Below, piece after piece: positions 22,200 through 35,274 of a DNA stretch of 64,000 nucleotides. Both the position numbers and the translations under genes were made by a program. How positions within the stretch are numbered: position 1 is the stretch's first letter; every line of letters starts with the position of its first letter. The notes beneath the pieces are model-generated. The model was given only the letters and a program-made list of their open reading frames with translations, did no database searches and had not been told where the DNA came from. Source of the stretch: Clusia tigrina (Eukaryota > Arthropoda > Insecta > Diptera > Clusiidae); NCBI GenBank assembly GCA_920105625.2, contig OV050030.1:411323034-411387033 (forward strand), written 5' to 3'.

Positions 22200-23180
22200 A
22201 ATTATTTTCGTAAGCATGATGAATTTAATTGCCGATATGAGGAGTATAAAAATACCTTCATAATATCCTTCTATAGAGGATCTGTCACCAGTTCAGTTTT
22301 TATATGAACTTGAATTTAGATCAATTCATTCATATTTGGAAGAGTTCTCTTGAATAATATACATTCCATTATTCACTCAATATGTGATGATGAATGGATT
22401 AATCACAGATTCTATCAAAAAATTATTGTCAACTGTCTGTGGGTGACAATACAGTTCACATACTTTATGATTACATCCTGCCACCTGCCCTTCCTTACAC
22501 AAATATGAACCGGCTTTTCACTTTTGACTTTGGTTGGTTGCAAAGCAAGCCCATGGACTCTGTTTATAAAAACAAGTATAAAATTTAAAAATTTAGAAAT
22601 GTCTAAATTCAAAATGTTTATTAGCATTTTTATTGTTCCCATTTTAATAGTTATTTAAAGCAATTAAAATGTTTCAAAAGGTGGCGGAAAACATTCGAAA
22701 AATGATGAAATATTTTTATGTTGTGTTTTTCCACACAAACTCAATGTAAACAAAATGCCAAATAGAAATACTTTTTAAACAAATAGCTTATTTTACTGGT
22801 CGAGCACAGACACAGCAATCGAGTAACACAAAAACAAAATAAATAAATAAACAATTTTCATATTGAAATTGAAAAGAAAACTATTTCTCGTAAACTGAAT
22901 GCATATAAAAAAATTACACGCAAATTAAGATGAGTTTATTTTTGTATTGCAACGTCATTTATAAAATTTTGATTCACACGCAGTGATTCAGCGTGTTGCC
23001 GCTCAAAATAACCGCAAAAACCACTTGTCACCCTACAAGCAGGGCGCAGGGTAGGTTCACTTGACGATGGGGAAGCAGGGAAGAGCAGTGGAATGTGTGA
23101 ATGTTTGTTAAGTGTGATAGAAGTATAAATTTTGTAAAAAATTTCCAAATATTATGCCACCACTCACCCATATGTCGCAA
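22200..23180. other. Unassigned AT-rich DNA
   Basis: No gene or repeat was recognised. Short frames such as 22936-23148 (-) lack motifs. Confidence 0.25.
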
Positions 23181-23184
23181 GTGA

Positions 23185-23650
23185 TTGACATAATCCAGTG
23201 ATAGAACTACAAACAAATTTTCGTAACAATATGCACATAAATGGAGACTTAATTTAATTAAAGCCAAATTAGCAGAGAAAAGATATTGTATTTATTTACA
23301 CAATCCAGTGATTGAACTAGAAACTAATTTTCATCGTAGAGTGTAAATGGCATAATCCAGTGGTATAGCTAAAAACAAATTTTTGCTAAATACCAAAAGA
23401 AAAGATTTTGTATTAATTGACACAATCCAGTGATTGAACTAAAAATTAATTTTCATCGTAGTGTGTAAAATTGTCATTATGCCATTAGTGATTGGCATAA
23501 TCCAGTGGTATAGCTAAAAACAAATTTTCGCAACAATAAATAGAGACTTAATTTATTAAAGCCAAATACCGAAAGAAAAGATGTTGTATTAGTTGACACA
23601 ATCCAGTGATTGAACTACAAAATAATTTTCATATTAATGTGTAATAGAGA
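23185..23650. repeat. Tandem family containing AATCCAGTGATTGAA cores
   Basis: Six cores at about 23191, 23303, 23353, 23425, 23505 and 23601 alternate two types: CACAATCCAGTGATTGAAC (then TAATTTTCATCGTAG) and CATAATCCAGTGGTATAGC (then AAAAACAAATTTT). The composite period is about 120-190 bp. Single diverged copies occur at 31710, 46604 and 57100, so the core is a dispersed repeat. Confidence 0.8.
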
Positions 23651-25145
23651 CTTGTAAGTTCTATCACCAGCAACTAGGAAAATATGTTCCTAAGTGACAC
23701 TTGTATAATATATAAACTTGGCTCAATTCAGCAAAATGTTTACCTTGTCGTTGGTAGGCGATTTTGTGAATCTTTGGAAGAAACATTGATGCAATGATGC
23801 ATACCTAATTCTCAATTGAATTGGATCGAAGTCGATGAAGAATTAGCATCGCAACTGTTTTCTTACGCTGCCAAATTCTAGTATCAAAGTATTGATGACC
23901 AAAGTATACGACGGAAAAATTGTCGATAGTAAATTGTGGATCGATGGATCGAATAGTTGCATCATTAAGTAGAATTGTGTTCTAAGATCATCAGCTTGAT
24001 AGACGATTGCATTTGTCTCCAAATGTTGGACATGTGGGAATACTGGATTGAAAACTCGAGTCCTTGAGAAGCGAAAAGTCTATGCTAGATAACTGAACTA
24101 TCAACAGCATTTATTTTCCTTCCACTTTTTTAGAAAACCTGAAGGGTTTCTTAATAAGTTTTCATAAGTCGCCGCGAAGCGAATTTTTTGAGCCAAAGGA
24201 ATGCTTGTAAAATCCTTTTATAGCGGTTCTAAGTTACTTACGAGCGGAATAGGACAAGATTTCTGAATCTCCACCTATTCATAATAGTAAAATATGCCCT
24301 ATAAAAGTATCTAAGGCCTTCATACGATCTCAAGGAAATGTAAAAAAACCTTTATGAAACTAACTCCAATAAATGCTGTAATTACCCTTAAGAAACCTTT
24401 AATTACCATTAAACCATGTAATTACTATTAAGAAACAGCATTTACGATGTTAACATTCCAAACGACACTGCAAAGATAAAATCGTGCATCCTAGGAAGCC
24501 AGCAGCTTGAAGGATATGGCCTGAAGTTCTAACAAACAGAACCGAAATGAGTACTCAATCAGCTCATCTCCAGAATTGCTTTTCAAATATGAAATGAATG
24601 TAACACAATTTAAGTACGAATACGAGTGGCGTCTGTTAAATATGTACACTATTTAAGTCAATTCCAAAGTCGTTCAGGCCGTCACCGACGGAAGGTACTT
24701 ATTTGAAATTCTTTTTATATAATTCTTAATCAGTCTGCAGCAGTCCACTTAATCAGGTGGCAACAAGTTTGATGCCCCTTCTGCGGCTTTTGCGTGTTTC
24801 TTAAATGATTTTCACATGTTTGGATTTTATAAATAGAGAATTTTTCACCAATGTTCCTCCTCTTCACAATTCCACAGTTTTCTAGACATACTCTCACACC
24901 TGCGCTCTGTCATATTTTCGAAAATTGTTTCTTGTTTTTCTTTGCATTTATATTTGGAATTTGTTTTTATGGAGGTTGTTTTGTTTCTCATTTTGGACAA
25001 ACAAATAACACTTTTACAGGGTGCGCGGGGTATCATCATTATATAATGAAGATGAAGACAGCGGAAGAACACGGAGGATGGGAATCAACTGTAAATGCAA
25101 AATAGTGTTCTGGACAGAGCTAAAACTGAATATTAACTGAGGCTA
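23651..25145. other. Unassigned DNA
   Basis: No gene, transposon domain or clear repeat was recognised, apart from a short ATTACCATTAA / ATTACTATTAAGAAAC duplication at about 24395-24440. A hydrophobic frame at 24851-25105 (+) has no supporting context. Confidence 0.25.
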
Positions 25146-25149
25146 AATG

Positions 25150-25410
25150 AAAGAAAGGATATCAGTAACAGCACGTGTCCAGCTTTGTCCAGAAGGAGGC
25201 GCACTTTCCTAGGCGACTACTTTTTGGACTCCTTGGGAGATATCTCAAAAAAAGATTAGCTCCATCAACTGCTTCATTAAAAGTTCCAAATGGGTGGACC
25301 TTTGAAAGGGATGGGACCTGTTGTCCCATGCGGTATCACAAAGGGTCAATGTTGGCCTAAGTGCGCCCTTTTCGGGTGGCCGCCTTACCTACCTACCTAT
25401 CAGTGACAGC
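25150..25410 (+). mobile_element. 3' end fragment of an RNase-H-type non-LTR retrotransposon
   Basis: Plus-strand translation of about 25205-25305 gives LGDYFLDSLGDISQKKISSI and then FIKSSKWV, the degenerate C-terminal region. The tail GGTATCACAAAGGGTCAATG, GGCCTAAGTGCGCCC and CTTACCTACCTACCTATC follows. A related tail (GGTATCACAAAGAGC) occurs near 36815. Confidence 0.65.
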
Positions 25411-27029
25411 ATATTTTTCATCTATGGATTGATTCCTTTGTGGAGTATGGTATTAAATCATCCGCAAAGTCAAACAGATTTCGTTCTACTCGTACTCATG
25501 GTCTGGTTCAATCCACCTTCATCACTACCTTCATTGTTAACTTGACGGTCCTAGTTGAACCTTGACCTTCATTCTATGAATACTTCCAATAACTTGTTGG
25601 CTCAAAATATTGTAAACGGTTGCTTCCAATCCATGAGTTCAAGATTATGTCTATAGAAAAAATAATGTTGTATCATCAAACTGCTTTGTCCGCAGTTCTT
25701 TTGAACAACTTTAGACACTATTCCATATAGCTCTGCATTTCTTGTCTTGTATCTCTGTGCGTCGCGTGCTTCATATTTCACACTGTTGATTGAAGTCGAT
25801 CCAATTGCCTTCAATTCTCTAACATTTTATTGCGCTTCCTGCAAAATACATTCACTGGGAGTGTGTACACAAACTGGAACAGGAAATCCCAGTTAAGTCT
25901 CATAATTAATGACATCGATAACTGTGGTGTTGCTACGAAGTACGGATACTTTTAGAATAATAACGTAAGCCTTTCCGTGGCAAGACTTAAGAACCAGAAG
26001 TTCCACTCGTGGATGTCTTACACTGCATTACTGAACAGACGGACCATTTGCTGTGGCATCTTTGGTGTTGTCTCTATCTCGGAACAAGTGTTCCTAAGTA
26101 TGTTCTTTATTAATTTGTGTGTGTTATTTTTGTGTGTGAATTTTGTGGCTTTGTTTGTTTCACTAGTGCCGCAAAATATTTTATTTGACCAAATAGGGTC
26201 TCATGGTCATGCATAAATTAAAGTGTTTATAGCCGGCATCATGTGGATACAGGGTGCGTCGCCGAAGAGAATGAATTAATAACGTTCACAAATACAGGCC
26301 TGTTCAGGGTCACCTCATGAGTTCCATTTACAGGTATTCTTCTGAGCGACTATTTGGTGTGGGTTAAATTAATTTTAAAGATGGGAGACACAATTTTTGG
26401 CAGAGATTTTGGGATTATTAAACTTTGTATACATTGGAATGTTATTTTGGAAGGAATGTATCTGTATATTGAATCCACCTCAAGTTTCCTTTTGGCTCAG
26501 TTTCAACCAAGATCAACTTAATTCAAACATAAGCGAGTAATGTTGCTGTAGTAAATAAACATAACTCATTCAATTCAATTCAAGCTTGACTTCCTTTGCA
26601 GCTGACATCAGAATTCTTGGTAGGGTGTTAGCAAGGCTCTTCCGAAGCATCACCTAAATAATTCTCAGATATTGAGTTCTAGCAAAGAGTATACATATAT
26701 AGAACTCGCATGACGTACGAAGTTATTGTTGCAAAAACTTTGTTCGTGGGTTTTCTAGTGAACCCCTTATTCATAATACATAACATAACATACTACTTGC
26801 TCGGTTCTCGGTTCCCCTTACCGCTCACCGATTTTTGTGAAAGCGCCATCACTTCCATTACATCAAATTTTGAGTGATTTAATCTCTATGTTTCTATACT
26901 CTTCTAGCTTCTGCGGACAACAGATCCAGAGCACCTACGATGTTATTAAGCTTGAGTCTGATGCCAATGTCACTTATTACAGCTTCAATTTTCTTAGAAA
27001 AATATCAACTGAACCGAACGCTCACTATT
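25411..27029. other. Unassigned AT-rich DNA
   Basis: Only motif-free short frames (for example 25977-26216 and 26837-27106, both +) were seen. Confidence 0.25.
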
Positions 27030-27660
27030 CAGTTCGAGTAATCGACCGTAGTTCGAGCCAACAAGTGGTTTCAACTCAGCAACCATTCGAACGATCTGAG
27101 TTTTAGCATAGAGTAAAGAATAAGAGTCACAATCTGAAATGCCACTAATTTTTCGTCATAGAAGAGATCTGTCGGTGGTAGTAAACAGAGGGGTGCTGCG
27201 ATATGCAAATAAGAGCTATTGAGTAATTGGCGCTATTAGCAGCGCCACCATGCAAAAAGTTTGTTGTTCGAGATTGTGACTCTTATTTTTCTTTACTCCA
27301 TGGTGGACCGTAGTTCGACGGAACAAGTTACATGAACTGACTACCTATTCCAACAATCGGAGTTTGAGTTAGTGGCTACTGTTCGATCGAATAAGTTGCA
27401 TCAACTCAGTGACCATTCGAACGATCTGAGTTGCAGTTACCAATCGTAGTTCGATCGATCAAGTTGCATGTACTTTGTTACCATTGCCCATACCATACGC
27501 AATACGAGATTGTGTTACCGACAGGAGTTTGATCGAACAAGTTATACACACTCAGTAACCATTTGACCAATTTAAGTTTGACTTCTCGACCGTCGTTCGA
27601 GCCAACAATTTGCATGAACTGATTAACCATTCGAACGATCCAGTGTGAGTTACTGATCGG
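27030..27660. repeat. Degenerate tandem array of roughly 77-bp units
   Basis: About six units share CGTAGTTCGA, CAAGTTGCAT, ACTCAGTAACCATTCGAAC and GATCTGAGTT. The first and second units are separated by a MITE-like insertion at 27111-27299. Confidence 0.75.
27111..27299. mobile_element. MITE-like element with terminal inverted repeats
   Basis: GAGTAAAGAATAAGAGTCAC followed by AATCT at 27111-27135 is matched in inverse orientation by AGATTGTGACTCTTATTTTT followed by CTTTACTC at 27271-27299. The 190-bp element has no coding capacity. It interrupts the 77-bp tandem array, which shows it is a later insertion. Its target-site duplication is unclear. Confidence 0.72.
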
Positions 27661-28039
27661 TTGTAAGGAGTTGTGATCTTCGAACAAAGTCCTGCAGTCG
27701 TGTTATTCATCCATTTTCTACCGTAAGCGATAATATAAATTTATGTCCTGGTTTCCAAACTAATTGATATATTCTCGTATGAGTCAAAATCACAATGGCC
27801 TCCAGCACCCTGTATGTAAATACTAAGTATCCGACGCTGAATATTGCACCCATAACCAAGTTTCAATTACGCCGAAAAGCCGACAGCAGCAAACGCCGAA
27901 GAACACACAATTTCAATTCTCTTCGTCATTTCACAGTTGATGAATAATTTTTCTTATTTCACTGCAACCTACTCAGCAGGCACTTCCCATTTCCATCCGC
28001 CGCCCCCATGCCACAAACACTCGCAAGCTGTGAAGGGTT

Positions 28040-28515
28040 ACGCTTAGCTAAAATTAGACAATTTATCTTTTCATATTTTTAGCATAAATGTTTTTCTTAA
28101 CAAACGAAAAACAAAAAAAAAATAAACACAAAAAATTTTCCGCTATAAAATTGCCGACAAAATTCAAAATTCAAGTCAAAAACGTAGCAAACGCGAAAGC
28201 GAAAACACACATTAGCGGAGAAGTGTTGAGTTTTCCAAAGGAAGTGAATTCTGTGAATTTTTCAGGCGAGCTAAGGTACGCCCAGTGAGATTATTTTTTG
28301 GATACTATAAAATTTTTGTTATCCTTTGAAATTTGATTTAAAACAAAAAAAAAAAATTATTTATTTAATTAAAAAAACAAAATTATTATTTGGCCAAATT
28401 GCGACTAAAGAAAAATTTCAACATTTGGTGGTGATTTAATTAATTACCATTAGTGTTTCTCTCTTTATTGCCTCCCTCGCGCGCTCTCTCTTTCTCTGTC
28501 GGTGTGTGTGCATAG
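28040..28515 (+). promoter_or_regulatory. Probable 5' leader of l(2)efl with a 5' UTR intron
   Basis: A pyrimidine tract (CTCTCTCTTTCTCTGTCGG) and TGTGTGCATAG immediately precede the start codon at 28516, forming a good 3' splice site directly at the ATG. A possible donor AAGGTACGC lies near 28275, and upstream there are GAA/TTC-type modules (GTGAATTCTGTGAATTTTTC at about 28246-28265) that loosely resemble a heat-shock element. Both points are inference; the leader boundaries are not visible. Confidence 0.35.
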
Positions 28516-30673
28516 ATGTCAGTAGTGCCCCTAATGTTCCGTGACTGGTGGGATGATTTTGAATTTCCAACGCGCACCTCGCGCCTCTTGGACCAAAATT
28601 TCGGCACTGGACTGAAGTAAGTTGCAATAAAAAACGATTCAAATAACAGTAACGTTTCAGCAAAGCTTTAAAGCTAAACGAAAGCTCATTGCAATACCAA
28701 ATTTAAAATAAAGCAGTACCTAATCATAGAGAAAATTGGCATAATTACATTTAAAGTAAAGCTTTATTGAACTTCATTCCTACTTGGAAGGCTCTTAACA
28801 CGCTCCACTTTTAAAAGCTCGCACAAAACTAACTCCTCAATAAAGCTTCATATGCATTAAAGCTCATTTGCATATATTTATATACATTTATATACATTTC
28901 TATACATTTCTATACATTTATATACATTTATATACATTTCTATACATTTATATACATTTAAATACATTCAATATACATTTATTTACATTTCTATACACAT
29001 TTAAATACATTTCTATACATTTATATACATTTATATACATTTCTATACATTTAAATACATTTCTATACATTTATATACATTTAAATACATTTCTATACAT
29101 TAATATACATTTCTATACATTTATATACATTTATATACATTTATATACATTTAAATACATTTCTATACATTTATATACATTTAAATACATTTCTATACAT
29201 TAATATACATTTCTATACATTTATATACATTTCTATACATTTATATACATTTCTATACATATAAATACATTTTTATACATTTATATATATTTATATCCAT
29301 TTAAATACATTTCTATACATTTATATACATTTAAAAACATTCACTATACATTTATTTACATTTCTATACACATTTAAATACATTTCTATACATTTATATA
29401 CATTTAAATACATTTCTATACATTTATATATATTTAAATACATTTCTATATATTTATATATATTTTAATACATTCACTATACATTCCTATACATTTCTAT
29501 ACACATGCAAATACATTTATATACATTTTTATACATTTAAATACATTTCTATACATTTATATACATTTAAATACATTTCTATACATTTAAATACATTTCT
29601 ATACATTAATATACATTTCTATACATTTATATACATTTCTATACATATAAATGCATTTTTATACATTTATATATATTTATATACATTTAAATACATTTCT
29701 ATACATTTATTTACATTTCTATACACATTTAAATACATTTCTATACATTTATATACATTTAAATACATTTCTATACATTTATATACATTTGAATACAAGC
29801 ACCATACATTTCTATACACATGTAAATACATTTATATACATTTCTATGCATTTAAATACATTTCTATACATTTATATATATTTAAATACATTTCTATACA
29901 TTTCTATACATTGCTATACACATTGAAATACATTTATATGCATTTATATACATTTCTATACATTTTTATACATTTCTATATATTTATACACATTTATATA
30001 CATTTATATACATTTCTATACATTTCTATACATTTAAATACATTGTAGTACATTGAAATAAATGTATATACATTTCTATACATTTAAATCCATTTATATA
30101 CATACATGCGTATAAATATAACACCTTGCTCATTTCCAGACGCGACGATTTGCTCTCTTCGGTCTGGAGCTCACGTCCCACTATGCTGCGTTCGGGCTAC
30201 TTGCGTCCATGGCAGCGCTCCCCGAGCAGTCTGGTAAAGCAGGAATCCGGCTCCACCCTCAACATTGACAATGAAAAATTCGAAGTGATTCTGGATGTAC
30301 AACAATTTTCGCCTAACGAAATCAGCGTAAAAGTCACCGATAAATACGTCATTGTAGAGGGTAAACACGAAGAGAAACAGGACGAACACGGCTTTGTGGC
30401 TAGACAATTCTCCAGACGTTATCTGTTGCCAGGTAGGCCAATTACACCTCATCTCTTCTTATTATAAGAAATTAAAACAAAACATCTTCATCCTTAGCTG
30501 ACATCAATCCCGATGCTGTTTCCTCATCTTTGTCCTCCGACGGCCTTCTGACTGTCACCGCACCCATGAAGAAAGCGCCAGCACCTGGTTCCGAGCGTGT
30601 TGTGCCAATTGCTCAGACTGGTCCTTCTTCCAAGGAAGAGAACGCCAGGAAAGTGGAAACTAGCACTGCTTAA
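28516..30673 (+). CDS. l(2)efl: Small heat-shock protein l(2)efl (alpha-crystallin family), complete
   Basis: Exons 28516-28616, 30140-30432 and 30498-30673 give 189 residues. The introns are GT-AG and in phase (donors GTAAGT and GTAGGC). The N-terminus MSVVPLMFRDWWDDFEFP, the alpha-crystallin domain (NIDNEKFEVILDVQQFSPNE, VKVTDKYVIVEGKHEEKQDE, FSRRYLLP, SSLSSDGLLTVTAP) and the C-terminal tail TGPSSKEENARKVETSTA closely match what is known of Drosophila l(2)efl, an ATP-independent holdase chaperone of cytosol and muscle. The length equals the family norm. Its first coding intron is 1.5 kb and almost entirely filled by a minisatellite; the second intron is 65 bp. Confidence 0.96.
28866..30115. 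repeat. TATACATTTA / CTATACATTT minisatellite in l(2)efl intron 1
   Basis: About 125 units of 9-10 bp (TATACATTTA, CTATACATTT, AAATACATTT). A higher-order block marked by ATACATTTATTTACATTTC then TATACACATTTAAATACA recurs at about 28974, 29345 and 29703, indicating segmental duplication within the array. It ends just upstream of the exon 2 acceptor. Confidence 0.93.
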
Positions 30674-30952
30674 GCAGTCCCCGCCCACAACAAACCACAC
30701 AGACTGCTTGTTTTTTAGTTTTACAAATGATTCTGCTTTTGCTGGACGCTTGTAAAGGGGCGTCACTTTTTTATTAGCTACATTTGTAATTGTTTTATTG
30801 TAAATTTTTATTTTTATAACTTTAAGTTTGCGCATTTTTATACAATATCGAAAATACAACAGAAATTTAAATGCAAAACACTAATCTGAAATGAGTATAA
30901 AATGATTTCAAAATGGCATTGAGGCACCTTTCTAAGGGGGGTGGGGCAGATA

Positions 30953-30953
<1 letters not shown>

Positions 30954-31017
<64 letters not shown>

Positions 31018-31203
31018 CTTACACCATAATTAATTATGAGTGCAAGGTGTTGAGGGAATGAGTACAAGCTACAGAGGCCTTCCACTCGAAGAGAAAAGGA
31101 TTTTATAGAAAGAAGCAGTTTGGAGACCAAGCCCGTGGCAGGATTTGAACCTGCGATCCTCGGGGTGTGAGTCTAGCATGCGTACCACAAGACCACAGAG
31201 GGC
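30954..31203 (-). mobile_element. tRNA-derived SINE with (ATA)n tail, copy 1
   Basis: The minus strand starts GCCCTCTGTGGTCTTGTGG, an A-box-like segment, and has a B box in GCAGGTTCAAATCCTGC with a perfect 5-bp T stem. The 73-nt head resembles a tRNA (TAGACTCACACC gives a Val-CAC-like anticodon region), but the acceptor stem is only partly paired. A unique body follows (CTTGGTCTCCAAACTGCTTC; TTGCACTCATAATTAATTA; TGGTGTAAGATATAA), then a roughly 60-bp ATA/TTA triplet tail at 30954-31015. A second copy lies at 53343-53500. Confidence 0.85.
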
Positions 31204-32039
31204 AGCCCAGGGGGGCAGATATAGATCGAAGTACGGTTATGGGAAAAACTAGATTAAAGATTTCAAGAAATATTTATATACGTACTCGTATGTATATAAA
31301 GGTTTTTTTTTAATCTATATCATAAACTATATATCCAGTAATATATATATTTTTGATTGAATTACTTTCTTGGTGGGAAAATTCCTATACAGAGGATACT
31401 GCAAATGATGAGGACTTGGCAGATATGTAAGTGAGGAAAAGGGATAAAAGAGAAGGTTATATATCTTAAGTAATCATTGAACCACCTTGGTGCTCTGTTG
31501 GAAGCATAACATCGGTGAGTATAATGAAATGATAGCAAAGAGCATATAGTAAATTGATGATAGTTCGTAAATGTGACATATGAAAAGGAGAATATCAAAG
31601 TGAAAGAGTTTGCTAGGTGGTCTGCACTAGATAGAAAAGAACATACGTCGATTTGTCAGTCGTCCCACCTTGAATAAACAAATATGTGGGAATTGTTTGC
31701 TCATTACGCAATCCAGCGATACGAATTCAAGTATTGAGCTTGGTATAAATTGTTAGAAAGGCAATTACGTAACAATATATACGTATAGCTAACTCATATA
31801 TCTTCATCTTTAATTCAATCAGAAAAGTCTTCGATCGGAAAAACTCCAAAATTTCCACTAAATCCGTAATAGAAGTTAGTGACGGACATATATACATATA
31901 TGCATATGTATAGGGATGTCTATATATGAATATTTCATACAAAGCGGACACGTACTTAATCACGCCAAAGGACCAAAATGGAAAATGTTATTTTATTACA
32001 CATCGTATGAAATATATTTACTGGTATTTCCATGTACAT
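31204..32039. other. Unassigned AT-rich DNA with one dispersed-repeat core
   Basis: A diverged GCAATCCAGCGATACGAA core sits at about 31710. Nothing else was recognised. Confidence 0.3.
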
Positions 32040-33055
32040 ATGCATCCGTCACTTCTTGTACAATAAAGACATCAGATGCAGCATATTATCAGACTCTTGG
32101 AGTCAAGAGTGAGGACCTAACAGGTCCCATGAGCATACTTAAAATGACCCAATCCTCAAAATCCTTGATAAATTTCCACCCACGATGGAATTCTCCAAGA
32201 AATACAAACTATGTATCTCAGATAGAGAATCTTGGAGAACATATCAATTCATCCATGAACTAGGCTTACAGGTATGGTGCATCCAAACTGGAAGATGGTA
32301 GCGTAGCAGCTGGCATTTATGGCCATAATTTCAGAAAAGCTATCTCCATGGGATGACTAGTAAGAATCTTCCAGGCGGATACCTATGACCATGGAGGGAA
32401 TGCTTACGCAGGAAAATCTCTGGTGCACATATATTTATATACTTTCCGGCAGTCTGGGCTGCCAAACGTTACGCCTTGTAGACCTTTATGGTCACATCAA
32501 GTCCGATCAACGATTCTCGAAACTTTCAAATAAACTGGGACATCACAATACATTAAAATTGCTTTGGATCCCAGGGCATGAAGGACATCGAAAAAACGAT
32601 CATGCTGACCAACTAGCCAAAAAAGGAGCAATAAGCCCTCTAATAGGCCCTGAATTGTTCTGTGGACTACCAAAAGGAAATACCCAATAATTGTTGAGGA
32701 AGTGGGTAGATCGGAAATTCACCGGGCTATGGACTAGTAATTTAGGACAACGTCAGGCCGAAAGATTTCTGGTGCCAGGTAAAGCAGTATCTAAAAAGCT
32801 CCTTATGCTAAACAGAAACCCGAATCCTCACCGGGTACCTGACAGGTATCATCTTAAAAACTTGGGAATTTCCTCCATGGATATCTGCAGATTATGCAAC
32901 CAGGAACTGGAAACCGGTGTGCGCATTCTATGTGAATGTTCTTCAATATGCAGAAGAAGTTTCCTCCAAATGGGGCTGCAAAAATACCTCCTGAAATTAT
33001 TAGGAACATGGCACCCCAAAAGCGTCAAAATTTATAAAATTTACCATTAAATTAA
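32040..33055 (+). mobile_element. 3' fragment of an RNase-H-bearing non-LTR retrotransposon
   Basis: Frames on the plus strand give KLEDGSVAAGIYG (RNase H start, about 32287), LKLLWIPGHEGHRKNDHADQ and LAKKGA (about 32555-32630), then the C-terminal Cys region LGISSMDICRLCNQELETG and ILCECSS (about 32865-32945). The upstream reverse transcriptase is missing. Stops and frameshifts are present. It belongs to the same broad group as the element at 2.7-5.6 kb but is a different lineage. Confidence 0.82.
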
Positions 33056-35274
33056 AATTAAAGGAATGACTGGTTTGATTTGGAAATACCTCGATAAATA
33101 TAATTATATTTTTTGTCAAGGTTTATATTACAAGTATTATATTTTATTATAGTTCATATTTACAGTGCCCTCCCGTCAGGGGACTTACCTCAGTCGAAAG
33201 TTTTGGCTTGTTCTACATACAACAGAATGTGCAAACCTACCAACAGTGCATTGAAAGTATGTTTTGTACGCACGCAGTGCAGTGATCTTTCGGCAACAAC
33301 AACAAACATGTAGAAGAGTTCCCTCAGTTGCCCTTTCGCATTTGTTGTTATAATTTTTAGGCATGACTGTGCATGTTTGTGTGTGTCGTTTGTACATTGA
33401 CTCCCACACAGTGAGTGACGAAGCATTTATTGGAAGTCGTTTAGTTTCATTGCGGCGGCCTTTGATGTCACGTGAAGTCGTTTTTCGCGGTCATGGTCGG
33501 ATTTAAATTTTCGGCAATTCTAAGGTGCGGGTGCGTTTAATTGTTACGTAGTTCGACGGAATGGGAAATGATAATAAATGAAAAAAATGTATGTCTGTGA
33601 AATTAATGTAAAGAATTATGTGCATATAAATTTTAATAGGTAAATGCTAAAAAGACTCCTGTAGTGCAGAATTGAATTCTTGGCAAATTTCTGCAGACTC
33701 AAATGTAGGCATGACTGGTATGAACAAGAATGATAGAAACAGAGATTACGGCATCCCGAGCTGAAAATTGAAATGTTCTGCGCATGTAGCACAAATGACG
33801 TCATGCTAACTGTGTTCCTATTGGCTAATAATTTCCAACTCTCAAATTAAAAATATTTCTGTAAACATAACAGTGGGACAATTTATTATTTTTCTTTTCA
33901 AATTATTTGATAGTGAAAAATTAAACATTTTTTAAAAATTACGTTGTTATTTTATGAAATTTTCCCTTTCGTGCATTAGTATTTTGACAAATTTCTGTAT
34001 TAAGTGATTTTATTCTAAAGTACATTCTACATCTAAAAAAAAATAGTTTTCACTTTTTCATTTTCTTCAATGTCTTTTGCTTCCGTCAAATGTCTTTCCA
34101 AATATCCTCTTGTAAGCAATAGTTTTTCTCCATTTAATTTTAAAAAAATTACATCGCATGACTTTAGCGTTTCCATTCAAGAATTTGATGGCTTACTTAG
34201 CTCACCTTCACTTAGGTGGTTCACCCATGAGAGGTTAAGGCCCTGTGGAGGATTAACCGCAATAGTATTTTCTAAACTGGAGTATGACAGGTTTTCTAAC
34301 TCGATTACATTATTTCCATTTTGTAATAAGTCTTCTTCGATTCTAGGTACCAGCATTGGCGCAATCTTCTATTTTCATCATTCTTGATATCTATCATTCT
34401 TGGGTATGAACGTGGCTACTAAATATGTATACGAGTATATATGTATATATAAGTCACTTACTTCCATACATATATTACTTACATATGCACGTACAGAAGT
34501 ACATACGAGTAAATCACTTTCTGTGTTGATTTAGTCATGTTTCTCTGTCTGAACGACTGTCACTTCATGTAAGAAGCGGAAATTTTAGAGGGCTGTTTGA
34601 TAATAAGTAAGCTATCATTGTATATATTCGTAGTTATAGTTGATCTTTCATCTATATGTTTATTGTGGTTCTATCTTTATTACACTTAATTCTAACAAAG
34701 GAAATGCTTATCTTATAAACTACTTTGCTGAGGTTACAAAATCTGCATAGTTTTGAGCATGCCTTACAATGTAGATGCACTCGCGACAGGTACTCGCGCA
34801 GCAGCTTGGGCATGCTTTGCAATATGTTTACGTTGCATAGCAGTAGCAGCGGGGGAGTCTATGCTAGTATCTCGAATGGATTGCCAGCGTATATAATACA
34901 ATGTGGCTGCTCCGCTGACAAGACAAACTTTGTAGGAAAGAATGTGGACACAATTAGAGTGACCAGTTGGTATGTTTACTAAATGAGGGTGACCAGTTCT
35001 TATAGTTACATGATTATATGACTATATACTTCTGCTTTCTTTTAAATATGAATACTTTTGTGAGGAACAATCAAAGGAGATAATAATGATAATAAGGAGA
35101 AAATTTACATGTATGTATACCCAAATGAAAATTTCTATGCAAACCAAAAATATCATCACCTTATTTTTGAAATATGTACATAAATGCGAATGAAAAGCTC
35201 CAAAGACTTAAAATGTTTGAGTACTCATAGTTAGGGTAACATATATGCACATACATATATACATATAAATATTA
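33056..35274. other. Unassigned AT-rich DNA
   Basis: Short frames (for example 34070-34387 and 34725-34982, +) lack motifs. No transposon domain or tandem array was recognised. Confidence 0.25.

Noticed and set aside
31130..31203. Functional tRNA gene (minus strand)
   Set aside because: The B box and T stem are good, but the acceptor stem is poorly paired and it is attached to a repeated body and (ATA)n tail shared with another locus, so it is a SINE head.
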